From the NCBI GenBank assembly GCA_031260665.1, contig JAISLD010000008.1, forward strand, positions 37,196-101,195: DNA of 64,000 nt. The letters run 5' to 3'. How positions within the stretch are numbered: position 1 is the first letter of the stretch; each line of letters begins with the position of its first letter. Origin of the DNA: Oscillospiraceae bacterium. GTDB taxonomy: Bacteria > Bacillota > Clostridia > Oscillospirales > Ruminococcaceae. A program made the position numbers and the translations under genes. The notes beneath the pieces are model-generated. The model searched no databases, was not told where the DNA came from, and saw only the letters and a program-made list of their open reading frames with translations. Shown here piece after piece: positions 16,473 to 25,693 of the stretch.

Positions 16473-17126
16473 ATGTTTGCTATCTCTGTTGTGCTGATGA
16501 TAGTTGTTCCGTATTTTATCTGCGGCATCAACTTCTCGATTATAATCACCAAGCTGAAGTCGGGGCAGGACATAAGAAAACTCGGCAGTGGAAACCCGGG
16601 GCTGACAAACGTGCTTCGCACTCAAGGCAAAACCGCCGCACTCATTGTCGTGCTGCTTGACCTCGCGAAAGGATACACGGCAGTCACTCTTGTTCGCGTT
16701 TTGTTTGAACAGATAGCCGACACGGGACCGCTTGCCGGTTCCGACCACGGTTATCTGCTTTACATAGCGGCGTTGTGTGGTGTGATAGGAAGCGTTTTCC
16801 CGATATACTACGGGTTCAAAGGTGGGAAAGGTGTGATGTCAACAGCAAGCACGCTTTGTGCCGTGAAGCCGCTGACTGTGCTTATCCTCATCGGTTTGTT
16901 CGCTGTAATCGTCGCGATAACGCGTTATGTGTCGCTTGGCTCAATGATTGCGGGCACACTGCTGACTCCCGCTGTCTTTGTCGCGAGCTACGCGGCAGGC
17001 GAACCGTCGGCGCTGATGAACGCTGTTTTCACGGCGGGAATATCGATACTGCTGGTCACATCTCACAGGGCTAACATCACGAGGCTGAAGAACCACACCG
17101 AGAAACGATTCGGCGTTAAGGAGTAA
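16473..17126 (+). CDS. plsY: Glycerol-3-phosphate acyltransferase PlsY
   Basis: Integral membrane enzyme that acylates glycerol-3-phosphate from acyl-phosphate, the first step of phospholipid synthesis. 217 residues with about five hydrophobic segments and the three family motifs: GSGNPGLTNVLRT near 35, a GFKGGKGV loop near 111, and the HRANITRL region at the C-terminus. The ATG has AGGAGG upstream. It is followed 6 bases later by gpsA, which makes its substrate. Confidence 0.95.
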   Translation: MFAISVVLMIVVPYFICGINFSIIITKLKSGQDIRKLGSGNPGLTNVLRTQGKTAALIVVLLDLAKGYTAVTLVRVLFEQIADTGPLAGSDHGYLLYIAALCGVIGSVFPIYYGFKGGKGVMSTASTLCAVKPLTVLILIGLFAVIVAITRYVSLGSMIAGTLLTPAVFVASYAAGEPSALMNAVFTAGISILLVTSHRANITRLKNHTEKRFGVKE

Positions 17127-17132
17127 CAACAG

Positions 17133-18116
17133 ATGGCAAACATAACGGTTCTCGGTTGCGGATTCGGCACGGCATTGTCGGTGCAGTTTGACAGACAGGG
17201 CCACAAAGTGACCGCTTACACGAAGTTTCAGTCCGAAGTGGACGATATCCTGCGCGACGGAGAACACAAGCGGCTTCTCCCGGGTGTGCCTGTGCCGTCA
17301 AGCATTTCGTTCACGACTGACATAAGCAAGGTGCGTGACGCTGACTTCGTTGTTGTCGCGATACCGACCAAGTTCTTGCGAACAACGATAGCGGAGATAC
17401 CGCCTTTCGTGACGGCAAACACAATCATCGTTGACGTGGGCAAAGGGCTTGAGGACGACACGCTGAAACGCCGCACCGAAGTTATCGCCGAATATCTGCC
17501 CGACAACCCGCTCGTTTATCTCACAGGTCCGTGCCACGCAGAAGAAGTCGGGCGCGGAATGCCGACCGCGATAGTCGCCGCCTCAACAGACAAAGCGGCG
17601 GCGTTGACGGTGCAAGCGGCAATCGGCAGCGAAAGCCTGCGGGTCTATGCTTCAAGCGACATAATCGGCTGTGAATTCGGTGCGGCACTGAAAAACCCGA
17701 TTGCTCTTTGTGTCGGTATCCTTGAGGGAATGGGTTGCGGCGACAACACACGCGCCGCTCTTATGACACGCGGTCTTGCTGAAATCACGCGGCTTGCCTG
17801 TGCAGTCGGCGCGAATCCGCAGACGCTTCTCGGTTTGTCGGGAGTCGGGGATTTAATTGTTACCTGTATGTCGGCACACTCACGAAATCACCGCGCAGGG
17901 CTTCTTATCGGCGGCGGAATGAACGCGGCGGAAGCGGTGGCGAAGGTCGGCACGGTCGAGGGGTACGAGTGTGCGCGTCCCGCACTTAGGTTGGCGCAAA
18001 AGCACGGAGTTGAAACCCCGATAATCGCTGAGTTGTGTGATATATGCTTCGGTGAGAAGAAACCGTTTGATTCTCTCGCCGAGTTAATGCAGCGGGAAAG
18101 CAAATCAAAAGAATAA
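17133..18116 (+). CDS. gpsA: Glycerol-3-phosphate dehydrogenase [NAD(P)+]
   Basis: Reduces dihydroxyacetone phosphate to sn-glycerol-3-phosphate for phospholipid synthesis. The N-terminal Rossmann loop is GCGFGTAL (more usually GxGxWGTAL). The family blocks TGPCHAEEV near 130 and KNPIALCVGI near 188 (catalytic Lys), and GLSGVGDLIVT near 233, are present. 327 residues. It directly follows plsY, forming a glycerol-phosphate acylation pair. Confidence 0.96.
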   Translation: MANITVLGCGFGTALSVQFDRQGHKVTAYTKFQSEVDDILRDGEHKRLLPGVPVPSSISFTTDISKVRDADFVVVAIPTKFLRTTIAEIPPFVTANTIIVDVGKGLEDDTLKRRTEVIAEYLPDNPLVYLTGPCHAEEVGRGMPTAIVAASTDKAAALTVQAAIGSESLRVYASSDIIGCEFGAALKNPIALCVGILEGMGCGDNTRAALMTRGLAEITRLACAVGANPQTLLGLSGVGDLIVTCMSAHSRNHRAGLLIGGGMNAAEAVAKVGTVEGYECARPALRLAQKHGVETPIIAELCDICFGEKKPFDSLAELMQRESKSKE

Positions 18117-18121
18117 GTCTG

Positions 18122-18176
18122 TATAACTATAGAGCGACTGCCGCGCTTACGGCGCGAATTTAACCGGCTATATTCA
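18122..18176. repeat. Interspersed palindromic element, copy E (right-end fragment)
   Basis: Carries the GCGACTGCCGCG module, the CGCGC/GCGCG hairpin and the right end AATTTAACCGGCTATA. The left half is absent. Confidence 0.6.
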
Positions 18177-18183
18177 AGTGAAC

Positions 18184-18213
18184 AACGCCGTTCCGATAAG
18201 GAGCGGCGTTTGC
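18184..18213 (+). terminator. Intrinsic terminator downstream of gpsA
   Basis: AACGCCGTTCC and GGAGCGGCGTT form the stem (one G-T pair), followed by TTTGCTT. Confidence 0.65.
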
Positions 18214-18235
18214 TTATTGCCTGCTCGTCACGGAC

Positions 18236-18264
18236 TTGCGTTTGTTGCGTAAATATGTTATAAT
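18236..18264 (+). promoter_or_regulatory. Sigma-A-type promoter for the remA-gmk-priA operon
   Basis: TTGCGT (18236-18241), 17 bp, TATAAT (18259-18264). It lies about 55 bases before the remA start, and an in-frame extension of remA would run through it, which supports the downstream TTG start. Confidence 0.75.
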
Positions 18265-18319
18265 GAACACATATGTCTGCTATGTGATATTTGCATATTA
18301 TTCAGAGGGAGATACACAG

Positions 18320-18559
18320 TTGAAACTAATCGACATAGGTTACGGCAACGCGCTGAATATCGAACGCATTGTGGCTGTTGTGGCGGCGGATTCCGCACCG
18401 ACAAAGCGTTTGTGTGCCGCCGCGAAAGAAAAGTTGCTGCTGATAGATTCGACTTGCGGAAAGAAAATGCAGTCCGCTTTTATTATGGACAGCGGGCATA
18501 TCGTGCTGTCTGCGCGAAGCGTGGACAAGTTTGTTGAGGAAAACAAGAACCATGGGTAA
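18320..18559 (+). CDS. remA: RemA/DUF370 family regulator
   Basis: Small DNA-binding regulator; in Bacillus subtilis RemA activates extracellular matrix and osmoprotection genes. 79 residues starting (M)KLIDIGYGNALN, with the family blocks SAPTKRL and LLIDSTCGKK and a HIVLSAR motif near the C-terminus. The start is a TTG at 18320 with GAGGGAG upstream. It overlaps gmk by 8 bases, the same neighbour as in Bacillus. Confidence 0.88.
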   Translation: MKLIDIGYGNALNIERIVAVVAADSAPTKRLCAAAKEKLLLIDSTCGKKMQSAFIMDSGHIVLSARSVDKFVEENKNHG

Positions 18560-19115
18560 ACAGGGGGTACTCCTTGTGGTGTCCGCCCCGTCGGGTTGCG
18601 GAAAAGACACGCTGTTGGCTGAAGCCTTTAGGCAAGAGCCGCGCCTTACTCGCTCTGTGTCGGCCACGACGCGCGCGCCGCGTGAGGGCGAGGTGAACGG
18701 CAGGGATTATATTTTTATGACCGAACGCGACTTCAAGCTGCTGATTGAACTGAACGGCTTGGTTGAATACACAAACTATGTCGGGAGCTTTTATGGCACA
18801 CCGAAAGCTGAACTCGGCAATCTGCTTGCGGCAAAAGACGGCGTGGTGCTGAAGATTGAAACCGAGGGAGCGGCGAGAGTGAAAGCGATGTTCCCTGAAA
18901 GTGTTTCCGTGTTTATTATGCCGCCATCTGAAGCGGAGCTTGAGCGGCGACTACGCAGTCGCGGTACTGACACCGAAGAAAAAATAAAACAGCGGCTTGC
19001 CGTTGCGAAAAGCGAGATGGCTTTAGCTGAGAACTACGACCGCGTTGTCGTTAACGACGACCTTGACACAGCGGTGAACGAATTTTTGGCGATATTCAGA
19101 GAATACTCAAGTTGA
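18552..19115 (+). CDS. gmk: Guanylate kinase
   Basis: Phosphorylates GMP to GDP. The P-loop is SAPSGCGKDT near residue 11; the GMP-binding block SVSATTRAPREGEVNGRDY follows near 38. 187 residues. The chosen ATG at 18552 has GAGGA 11 bases upstream and overlaps the end of remA, suggesting translational coupling. The stop overlaps the priA start. rpoZ and coaBC, which usually follow gmk, are missing here. Confidence 0.96.
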   Translation: MGKQGVLLVVSAPSGCGKDTLLAEAFRQEPRLTRSVSATTRAPREGEVNGRDYIFMTERDFKLLIELNGLVEYTNYVGSFYGTPKAELGNLLAAKDGVVLKIETEGAARVKAMFPESVSVFIMPPSEAELERRLRSRGTDTEEKIKQRLAVAKSEMALAENYDRVVVNDDLDTAVNEFLAIFREYSS

Positions 19116-21550
19116 TTTATTTGGAAAACTGCGCCTTGACAGGCACGACCGCGCTGGTTGCTCTCGATAAAGCCGAATATAGTTTCGACAAGCTGTACGA
19201 ATACGCGGTGCCGAGCGTTTATGTTCCGTTTGCCGCGATCGGGTGCCGCGTCACCGTGCCTTTCGGCAGAGGGAAACGCTATGTAAAAGGCACGATAATC
19301 GAACTGACAGCGAACAAAGAATACGACCCAAACGTAATCAAACGAATACGCTTTCTCCTTGACAGAGAGCCGCCGATAAACGACGAACTCGTGAAACTCG
19401 CGAGATACCTCAAGACCGACACGTTCTGCACCTACGGCGACGCAATCCGCACGGTTATGCCGCCCGGTTTGAACCTGCCGACCGCAAGATACGTAATCTC
19501 AAACAAAAAAAGCCTGCCCCTTTCTGAAAGGGCGCGTAATATATTAAACGAACTTCACGCGCGCAAAGACTTTCGCTCACGCGACGAACTGCTTGACGAA
19601 CTGTCGTTCACCGAAGCCGACACGTGGGGCGAGTTGCTTGAGGTCGGCGCGGTGCGTCTGCCGCCGCCTCCCGCGACTGTTGAGGGCGTGAAACGACGCA
19701 AAGCCTATCGGATAACCGACAAAGCCATTGACTCCGCGTTGACCGAAAAGCAAACCGCGGTGATTGCCGCGTTGTCGGACAACTGCGGAGCGACACAGGC
19801 GGAACTCTGCCTGCTTGCCGAATGTTCGGCAGGTGTGATTCAGTTGATGGTGAAGCACGGCTTGCTTGACGAGATTGAGATATCCTCTCCGCTGTCGTTC
19901 AGCGACAAAAAGACCGCGACAAAGCCGCTGCCAATACTGAACGAACAACAGCAAGCGGTGTTTGCCCGACTGACTGAACTGCTTGACACAGGCAAGGCGA
20001 ACGGCGCGCTCCTTCACGGGGTGACGGGCAGCGGCAAGACCGCCGTGTACGTGCGGCTTATCGCCGAAGCGATGAGCAAAGGCAAGACCGCGCTTCTCCT
20101 TGTGCCGGAGATTGCATTGACACCGCAGACACTTGAAACTTTCTCGGAGATATTCGGCGACACAGCGGCGGTTATCCACTCGGGGCTGACACTCGGTGAG
20201 AGAGCCGCAGAGTATCGGCGGCTGAAAGACGGCGCGGCAAAGATTGCCATTGGCACAAGAAGCGCAGTGTTTGCGCCGATAAAGAACATCGGCGTCATTA
20301 TTATAGACGAAGAGGGCGAGCAGACCTACACGTCCGACCGCTCACCGCGATACAACGCGAGAGAAACAGCGAAGCAACGCGCTTTTTATCACAACGCCTT
20401 AATTGTTCTCGGTTCGGCGACGCCAAGCCTTGAGAGCTTCTATCTCGCTAAGACAGGCAAGTATGAGCTTCTGACTTTAACAAAAAGATACAAAGAAGCG
20501 ACGCTCCCTGATGTCTACATAGTCGATATGCGGGAGGAACTAAAGCGAGGTAATCGCTCGGGGTTCTCTGAGCCGCTTCTTCACGACATAAAGCACACCC
20601 TTGAACGCGGTGAGCAGGTGATTATACTGAAGAACAGGCGCGGGTATAACACCAAGGCGTTCTGCAGTGAATGTGGCGCGGTGATAAACTGCCCGCTTTG
20701 CCAACTCGCACTCACCTATCACAAGCAAATCAATCGGCTTTGTTGCCACTACTGCGGCTACACAGAGGCGTACCCCACCGCTTGTCCGACCTGCAAAGGC
20801 GAGATGTCGCGAAGCGGAAGCGGCACACAGCGAGTGGAGGGCGACCTCGCCGACTTCTTCCCGCAAGCGAAGATACTGCGAATGGACAGCGACTCGGTGA
20901 ACGGGCGCGAATCTTATGAAGAAAAGTTCGCGGCTTTCAAGAACCGCGAGTACGACATTCTTATCGGCACACAGATGATAGCAAAGGGGCTTGACTTTGA
21001 AAACGTCACGCTTGTCGGTGTGACTGAACCCGACGCGGCACTCTTCTCGGGCGACTACCTCGGCTTTGAACGCGTGTTTTCCCTCCTCACCCAAGTAATC
21101 GGGAGGTGCGGACGCGGCGGCAAGAAAGGCAGAGCGTATATCCAGACCTACACGCCACAGCACCACATTCTCATTCAAGCGGCACGGCAAGACTACGCCG
21201 CGTTTTATGACGGAGAGATAAGAATACGCACGTCCCTGCTCTTTCCTCCTGCGGTCGACTTTATCGTGTTCACTTTCGCCGCATATGATGAGACGACGGC
21301 ACACAAAGCGGCGGAACGCTTCATCGCTATCTTTCAAGAAGAAGCGGCGGGCTTCAAGGCTGAAGCGCTCGGTCCCGCGCCATCGGGGAACGGCTCAGTC
21401 GGCGGCAAGTATCGGCGCAAGGTTATACTTCGGTGCAAGAACAACCGCGCTTTTCGTTCTCGCGTCGAGAATATGATAAAGCGAATGTACAAAGAAAACG
21501 ATATCTTCGGTGAAACAAGTTTTTACGCCGATGTAAACGGAAGTTTGTAA
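19112..21550 (+). CDS. priA: Primosomal protein N' (PriA helicase)
   Basis: 3'-5' helicase that restarts stalled replication forks. 812 residues with an N-terminal DNA-binding domain, Walker A GVTGSGKTA near 307, the Walker B region IIDEEGEQTY, and paired zinc-binding cysteines (CSEC, CPLC, CCHYC, CPTC) near 526-565. The second helicase half ends with VIGRCGRGG. Walker B here is DEEG instead of the common DEEH. It starts with TTG, overlapping the gmk stop. Normal length. Confidence 0.95.
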   Translation: MIYLENCALTGTTALVALDKAEYSFDKLYEYAVPSVYVPFAAIGCRVTVPFGRGKRYVKGTIIELTANKEYDPNVIKRIRFLLDREPPINDELVKLARYLKTDTFCTYGDAIRTVMPPGLNLPTARYVISNKKSLPLSERARNILNELHARKDFRSRDELLDELSFTEADTWGELLEVGAVRLPPPPATVEGVKRRKAYRITDKAIDSALTEKQTAVIAALSDNCGATQAELCLLAECSAGVIQLMVKHGLLDEIEISSPLSFSDKKTATKPLPILNEQQQAVFARLTELLDTGKANGALLHGVTGSGKTAVYVRLIAEAMSKGKTALLLVPEIALTPQTLETFSEIFGDTAAVIHSGLTLGERAAEYRRLKDGAAKIAIGTRSAVFAPIKNIGVIIIDEEGEQTYTSDRSPRYNARETAKQRAFYHNALIVLGSATPSLESFYLAKTGKYELLTLTKRYKEATLPDVYIVDMREELKRGNRSGFSEPLLHDIKHTLERGEQVIILKNRRGYNTKAFCSECGAVINCPLCQLALTYHKQINRLCCHYCGYTEAYPTACPTCKGEMSRSGSGTQRVEGDLADFFPQAKILRMDSDSVNGRESYEEKFAAFKNREYDILIGTQMIAKGLDFENVTLVGVTEPDAALFSGDYLGFERVFSLLTQVIGRCGRGGKKGRAYIQTYTPQHHILIQAARQDYAAFYDGEIRIRTSLLFPPAVDFIVFTFAAYDETTAHKAAERFIAIFQEEAAGFKAEALGPAPSGNGSVGGKYRRKVILRCKNNRAFRSRVENMIKRMYKENDIFGETSFYADVNGSL

Positions 21551-21561
21551 TTAACATTGAT

Positions 21562-21665
21562 TATAGTAGGTTAAATCAAAAACGCTAAAGCGTTTTTATA
21601 GCCGCAAAGCGGCGACGTGCGGCTTGCCGCACGAAGAAATAGCTTGCTATTTCCCCTCTTTACCG
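21562..21665. repeat. Interspersed palindromic element, copy F (left part)
   Basis: Starts TATAGTAGGTTAAATC with the CGC/GCG hairpin, then GCCGC/GCGGC, GTGCGGC/GCCGCAC and AAATAGC/GCTATTT hairpins. The last is not seen in other copies. The right TATA end is missing. It lies between priA and def. Confidence 0.65.
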
Positions 21666-21680
21666 GTGTGTGAAAAAACC

Positions 21681-21711
21681 GTGTTCCCTCCCCACCGGGG
21701 TGGGGGGACAC
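21681..21711. repeat. C5/G5 hairpin, copy 3
   Basis: The stem GTGT/ACAC closes CCCTCCCC/GGGGGG. It lies 63 bases before the def start and is related to the hairpins at 4708, 7538 and 61128. Confidence 0.6.
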
Positions 21712-21773
21712 AAAATGGTTAGCTAATGAACGGTCACTATTCTATAAACAAAAGCAAAAGGGAGCAACAAACA

Positions 21774-22307
21774 ATGGCACTTCGCGAAATATTGACAGAG
21801 AAAAAAGACGAACGTCAGCTGAGAAAGACCGCAAGAGAAGTCACGGTGTTTGACGAACGGCTCTTCTCGCTTCTTGAGGATATGAAAGAAACGATGATTC
21901 ACTATATGGGCGCAGGAATCGCGGCGACACAAATCGGCGTGATGAAACGCGTGGTGGTCATCGACCTTGACGACGGAGAGGGAGTTATCGAACTGATAAA
22001 CCCCGTCATCACCAAGGAAAAAGGCAAGCAACGCGAAGTTGAAGGGTGCTTGTCGCTCCCCGGCAGCTGGGGCTATGTGGTGCGCCCCGAATACATCACG
22101 CTCCGTTATCAGACACGAATCGGCGAAGAAGTCGAGATAAACGCCGAGGGTTTGTTCGCCCAGTCTATCTGCCACGAGGTTGACCACTTGAACGGCGTGC
22201 TGTTCATTGATTTGGTGGATGAGATGATTGACGAGGAAGAAGCGGGGCGTTCAATGGAGAAACGCCGCTACAATCATACGAAGAAGAAGCAAAAACGTGC
22301 GGTGTGA
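21774..22307 (+). CDS. def: Peptide deformylase
   Basis: Removes the formyl group from nascent protein N-termini. The three family motifs are present: GAGIAATQIG near residue 45, EGCLSLPG near 91 (metal-ligand Cys), and ICHEVDHLNG near 133 (His-Glu-His). Thr replaces the usual Pro of motif 1 (GLAAPQ), a change seen in some homologues. The ATG at 21774 is chosen because GGAG lies 9 bases upstream; the longer in-frame start at 21726 adds a tail with no homology. Followed 3 bases later by fmt. Confidence 0.95.
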   Translation: MALREILTEKKDERQLRKTAREVTVFDERLFSLLEDMKETMIHYMGAGIAATQIGVMKRVVVIDLDDGEGVIELINPVITKEKGKQREVEGCLSLPGSWGYVVRPEYITLRYQTRIGEEVEINAEGLFAQSICHEVDHLNGVLFIDLVDEMIDEEEAGRSMEKRRYNHTKKKQKRAV

Positions 22308-22310
22308 CCT

Positions 22311-23243
22311 ATGAACACGATTTTTATGGGGACGCCGCAGTTTGCCGCAACTGTGCTTGAAGCACTTGTAAACGGCGGTTTCAAGCCGGCTGCGGTGTTC
22401 ACTAACCCCGACAAGCAAAGCGGCAGAGGGCACAAGCTGACGGAGTTGCCCGTGAAAACATTAGCACAGTCGCTCGGCATACCTGTTTATCAGCCGACAA
22501 CGCTGAAAAACAATGCCGAGGTGATTGACACAATCAGTGAGATTCAGCCGGATGTGATAGTCGTTGCGGCATACGGGAAGATTTTGCCGAGTGAGGTTAT
22601 CAACTTGCCGCGACTCGGCTGCCTAAACACGCACGCGTCGCTGCTGCCAAAGTTTCGCGGCGCTTCGGCAATCAACGCGGCAATCCGCGAGGGCGAGAAA
22701 AAAACAGGCGTGACGATAATGCAAATCGCACCGGGGCTTGACACGGGAGATATAATCACGGCGGCGGCAACCGATATAAAAGACGGTGAAACCGTGACGG
22801 AACTGACGGCGCGGCTTGCGCATATCGGCGGCGACCTGCTTGTTGAAGTGCTGAACCACCTTGACAATGGAGAAAGGTTGACACCCACGCCACAAGACGA
22901 CAGCCTTGCGACGTTTGTTTATCCCATAACGAAAAGCGAGTGCCGCATTGATTGGGACAAGCCCGCCGATAAGGTGCGCAACTTCATTCATTCGCTGTCT
23001 GACAACCCTGCGGCGTTTACAGAAATTAGCGGTAAACGTCTAAAGGTTTACAGGGCTGATATCACGAACGAAACGCAAGACTTTGCGGTAGGTACGGTGT
23101 TAATCAAAAAAGGTTTATATGTTGTTTGTTCAAATGGTGAAACGCTGAAGCTGACTGAAGTTGCACCTGAAAACGGCAAGCGAATGAGCGGCGCGGCGTT
23201 TGCCGCGGGTGCCGCGAAGCACAACGGCGTGGTGCTGACGTGA
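22311..23243 (+). CDS. fmt: Methionyl-tRNA formyltransferase
   Basis: Formylates initiator Met-tRNA using 10-formyl-THF. The N-terminal catalytic domain has THASLLPKFRGASAINAAI near 104 (with the catalytic His) and GLDTGDI near 144; a C-terminal tRNA-binding domain follows. 310 residues. It sits between def and rsmB, whose start overlaps the fmt stop, as in most Bacillota. Confidence 0.96.
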   Translation: MNTIFMGTPQFAATVLEALVNGGFKPAAVFTNPDKQSGRGHKLTELPVKTLAQSLGIPVYQPTTLKNNAEVIDTISEIQPDVIVVAAYGKILPSEVINLPRLGCLNTHASLLPKFRGASAINAAIREGEKKTGVTIMQIAPGLDTGDIITAAATDIKDGETVTELTARLAHIGGDLLVEVLNHLDNGERLTPTPQDDSLATFVYPITKSECRIDWDKPADKVRNFIHSLSDNPAAFTEISGKRLKVYRADITNETQDFAVGTVLIKKGLYVVCSNGETLKLTEVAPENGKRMSGAAFAAGAAKHNGVVLT

Positions 23244-24484
23244 CAGCAAGACAGATTGCGTACCGTACACTAATAAAGGTTGACAGCGGTGGATTCAGCG
23301 GCAAACTGCTTGCGGGGAGCGACAACGTGACCCCGGCGGCGACCGCGCTGGTTTATGGCGTGACGAAGCGGCGATTTACGCTGGACTACATCATACGACA
23401 AAATTCAGCGACAGAATTTGATAAATTAGATAGTGAAGTAAGAAACGCGTTGCGGCTTGGGCTGTATCTGCTGCTTTATGACAACGGCACGCCCGAAAGT
23501 GCCGCCGTTAACGAAGCCGTCGCGTTGGTGCCGCCGCATAGGCGTGCGTTTGTCAACGCGGTGCTTAGAAACTTTGTGCGTAAAGGCAAACAGGTTGACA
23601 CCGGTGAAGTCACGGACGACTACCTCAGGACAGCGATAAAGTATTCGTGTCCTCGCCGATTGGTCAAGCTGTTTTGCGAACAATACGGCGAACAAACCGC
23701 GACGCAAATCCTTGAGGAAAGTCTGAAGCCGCGACCCACTTTTATCAAGGTCAATACGATTAGGTTTACACCGTTATCGGTGAAGTCGGCGCTTGAAAGT
23801 GAGGGCGTATATGTAAACGAAACGAAGTTTACAGACGTTTTCACGGTGAGCGGCGGCGCGTTCGCCACAACTGCCTATCACGAGGGAATGTTCTTTGCTC
23901 AAGATATATCGCCGCATAAGTTCTGCCGCAGACTTGGCATAACAGGCGGCACGGTGCTTGACGTTTGCTCGGCACCCGGCGGCAAAGCGTTTGCTGCCGC
24001 CGATTTGTCGGGAGGACGGGCGGCAATCACGGCGTGTGACGTGATGGAAAGCAAAACGAAAGTCATCGAAGAAAGTGCAAACCGTTTGAGGTTTACAGGC
24101 GTTCGCGCCACCTTGAACGACGGGCTTGTGTTTAACGAGGACCTGCCGCAAGCGGACGTGGTTCTGGTGGACGCGCCTTGTTCGGGGCTTGGTGTTATCG
24201 GAAGAAAACCCGAGATAAAGTATCGTGACAGCGGGGATTTCAGCCTGTTCACCGAAAAGAGTTTACAGCTTCTGTCGATGTCGGCTCGCTATGTGAAGCC
24301 AAACGGCAGGCTTGCGTTCTCAACCTGCACGTTGAACAAAACCGAAAACGAAAACGTAGTCGCGGCGTTCCTAAGCAGTGACAACTCGTTCAAGTTGACA
24401 GAACAGCAGACCTACATTCTCGGCGAGGACAACGGCGACGGTTTGTTCTTCGCGATTATGCAAAAAAAAGATAGTGTTAAGTAA
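23240..24484 (+). CDS. rsmB: 16S rRNA (cytosine(967)-C5)-methyltransferase RsmB
   Basis: Starts with an NusB-like RNA-binding domain (about 1-130), followed by the SAM-dependent methyltransferase domain with LDVCSAPGGKAF near 238, VDAPCSGLGVIGR near 310 (one catalytic Cys), and the second catalytic Cys in FSTCTLNKTEN near 361. 414 residues. It starts with GTG, overlapping the fmt TGA stop. The next gene, rlmN, follows after 2 bases. Confidence 0.95.
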   Translation: MTARQIAYRTLIKVDSGGFSGKLLAGSDNVTPAATALVYGVTKRRFTLDYIIRQNSATEFDKLDSEVRNALRLGLYLLLYDNGTPESAAVNEAVALVPPHRRAFVNAVLRNFVRKGKQVDTGEVTDDYLRTAIKYSCPRRLVKLFCEQYGEQTATQILEESLKPRPTFIKVNTIRFTPLSVKSALESEGVYVNETKFTDVFTVSGGAFATTAYHEGMFFAQDISPHKFCRRLGITGGTVLDVCSAPGGKAFAAADLSGGRAAITACDVMESKTKVIEESANRLRFTGVRATLNDGLVFNEDLPQADVVLVDAPCSGLGVIGRKPEIKYRDSGDFSLFTEKSLQLLSMSARYVKPNGRLAFSTCTLNKTENENVVAAFLSSDNSFKLTEQQTYILGEDNGDGLFFAIMQKKDSVK

Positions 24485-24486
24485 AA

Positions 24487-25509
24487 ATGATTGACATATT
24501 ATCCCTTGAGCTTTCCGACATTGAGCAGGCACTTCTCGACTTGGGCGAAAAGAAATATCGGGCAAAACAGATTTTTGTTTGGCTGCACAAAAAGCAGGCG
24601 GTCACGTTTGACGAGATGTCGGACTTACCTGAAGCACTCCGCGTAAAACTTACGCAAAAATATACTATAAGTAGAATCTTTCCGCAAACCGTGCTGACCT
24701 CACGGAAAGACGACACCGCGAAGATTCTCTATTGTTTGCCCGACAACGAGCACGTTGAAACCGTCATTATGCGCTACAAGTACGGCGATACGCTCTGTGT
24801 GTCGTCACAGGTCGGGTGCAAAATGGGTTGCGTGTTTTGCGCAAGCGGCAAGGCGGGGTTTGTGCGCAACCTCACGGCAGGTGAGATTCTGTCGCAAATC
24901 TATGAAACCGAGCGAGTGACGGGGCGCGTTGTTCACAACCTTGTGATGATGGGCATTGGCGAGCCGCTCGACAACTACGACAACGTGACAAAGTTCTTGC
25001 GGATATTGGCGCACAAGGACGGGCGGCAAATGAGCCACCGCCACGTTAGCCTGTCAACCTGCGGACTTGCCGACAACATAGAAAGGTTGTCAGCTGAAAG
25101 CACCGGTTTAACGCTGTCCGTGTCGCTTCACGCCGCAACGGACAGTCAGCGTGATGAGATAATGCCAATCAACAAAAAGTATAACATAGCGAGAGTTATT
25201 ACCGCGTGTAATAACTATAACAAGGTTACAGGACGGCGAATCAGCTTTGAATACGCGGTGACGAACGGTTTCAACGACTCGGACGCGGACGCGAAGCGAT
25301 TGGCGGCACTTGTGAAGCCACTCGGTGCGTATGTCAACGTCATTCCCGTCAACAAGATACGCGGCAGAGAAAACGTGGGCGGCGGCAACGCCGCGGCGTT
25401 TCGGGACAAGCTGCTGCTTCTTGGTGTGACGGCGACGGTTCGGCGGACACTCGGCGAGGACATCGAAGCGGCGTGCGGTCAACTGAGAGCAAACACGGAA
25501 AACATATAA
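24487..25509 (+). CDS. rlmN: Dual-specificity RNA methyltransferase RlmN
   Basis: Radical SAM enzyme that methylates C2 of A2503 in 23S rRNA and A37 of some tRNAs. The iron-sulfur motif CKMGCVFC is near residue 112, GIGEPLDNYD near 157, and a conserved catalytic Cys lies near the C-terminus (EAACGQLR). 340 residues. Part of the operon with rsmB and fmt. Confidence 0.95.
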   Translation: MIDILSLELSDIEQALLDLGEKKYRAKQIFVWLHKKQAVTFDEMSDLPEALRVKLTQKYTISRIFPQTVLTSRKDDTAKILYCLPDNEHVETVIMRYKYGDTLCVSSQVGCKMGCVFCASGKAGFVRNLTAGEILSQIYETERVTGRVVHNLVMMGIGEPLDNYDNVTKFLRILAHKDGRQMSHRHVSLSTCGLADNIERLSAESTGLTLSVSLHAATDSQRDEIMPINKKYNIARVITACNNYNKVTGRRISFEYAVTNGFNDSDADAKRLAALVKPLGAYVNVIPVNKIRGRENVGGGNAAAFRDKLLLLGVTATVRRTLGEDIEAACGQLRANTENI

Positions 25510-25546
25510 CCATTATATATCGGTGTCAACAGCGTAAGCTCACATA

Positions 25547-25659
25547 CCGAAGGTCATACCCCTCGGGGCAGAGGCGGGCGGCCGGAACGACTCGGTCGAC
25601 GCCCTTGCCGCTTCCGCAGGAGCGGAATCCTCGTAAATCAAATTATTTAAGTTGTTAAC
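25547..25659. repeat. Repeat family 2, copy between rlmN and the PP2C gene
   Basis: Starts CCGAAGGTCATACCCC, contains a GGCGGGCG...CGACGCCC hairpin and a CCGCTTC/GAGCGG hairpin, and ends in an A/T-rich tail with GTTGTTAAC. Near copies are at 26445 and 30745, with a reversed part at 61654. Confidence 0.65.
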
Positions 25660-25693
25660 ACTGCAATATATATAACACAAACGGAACTTGACG

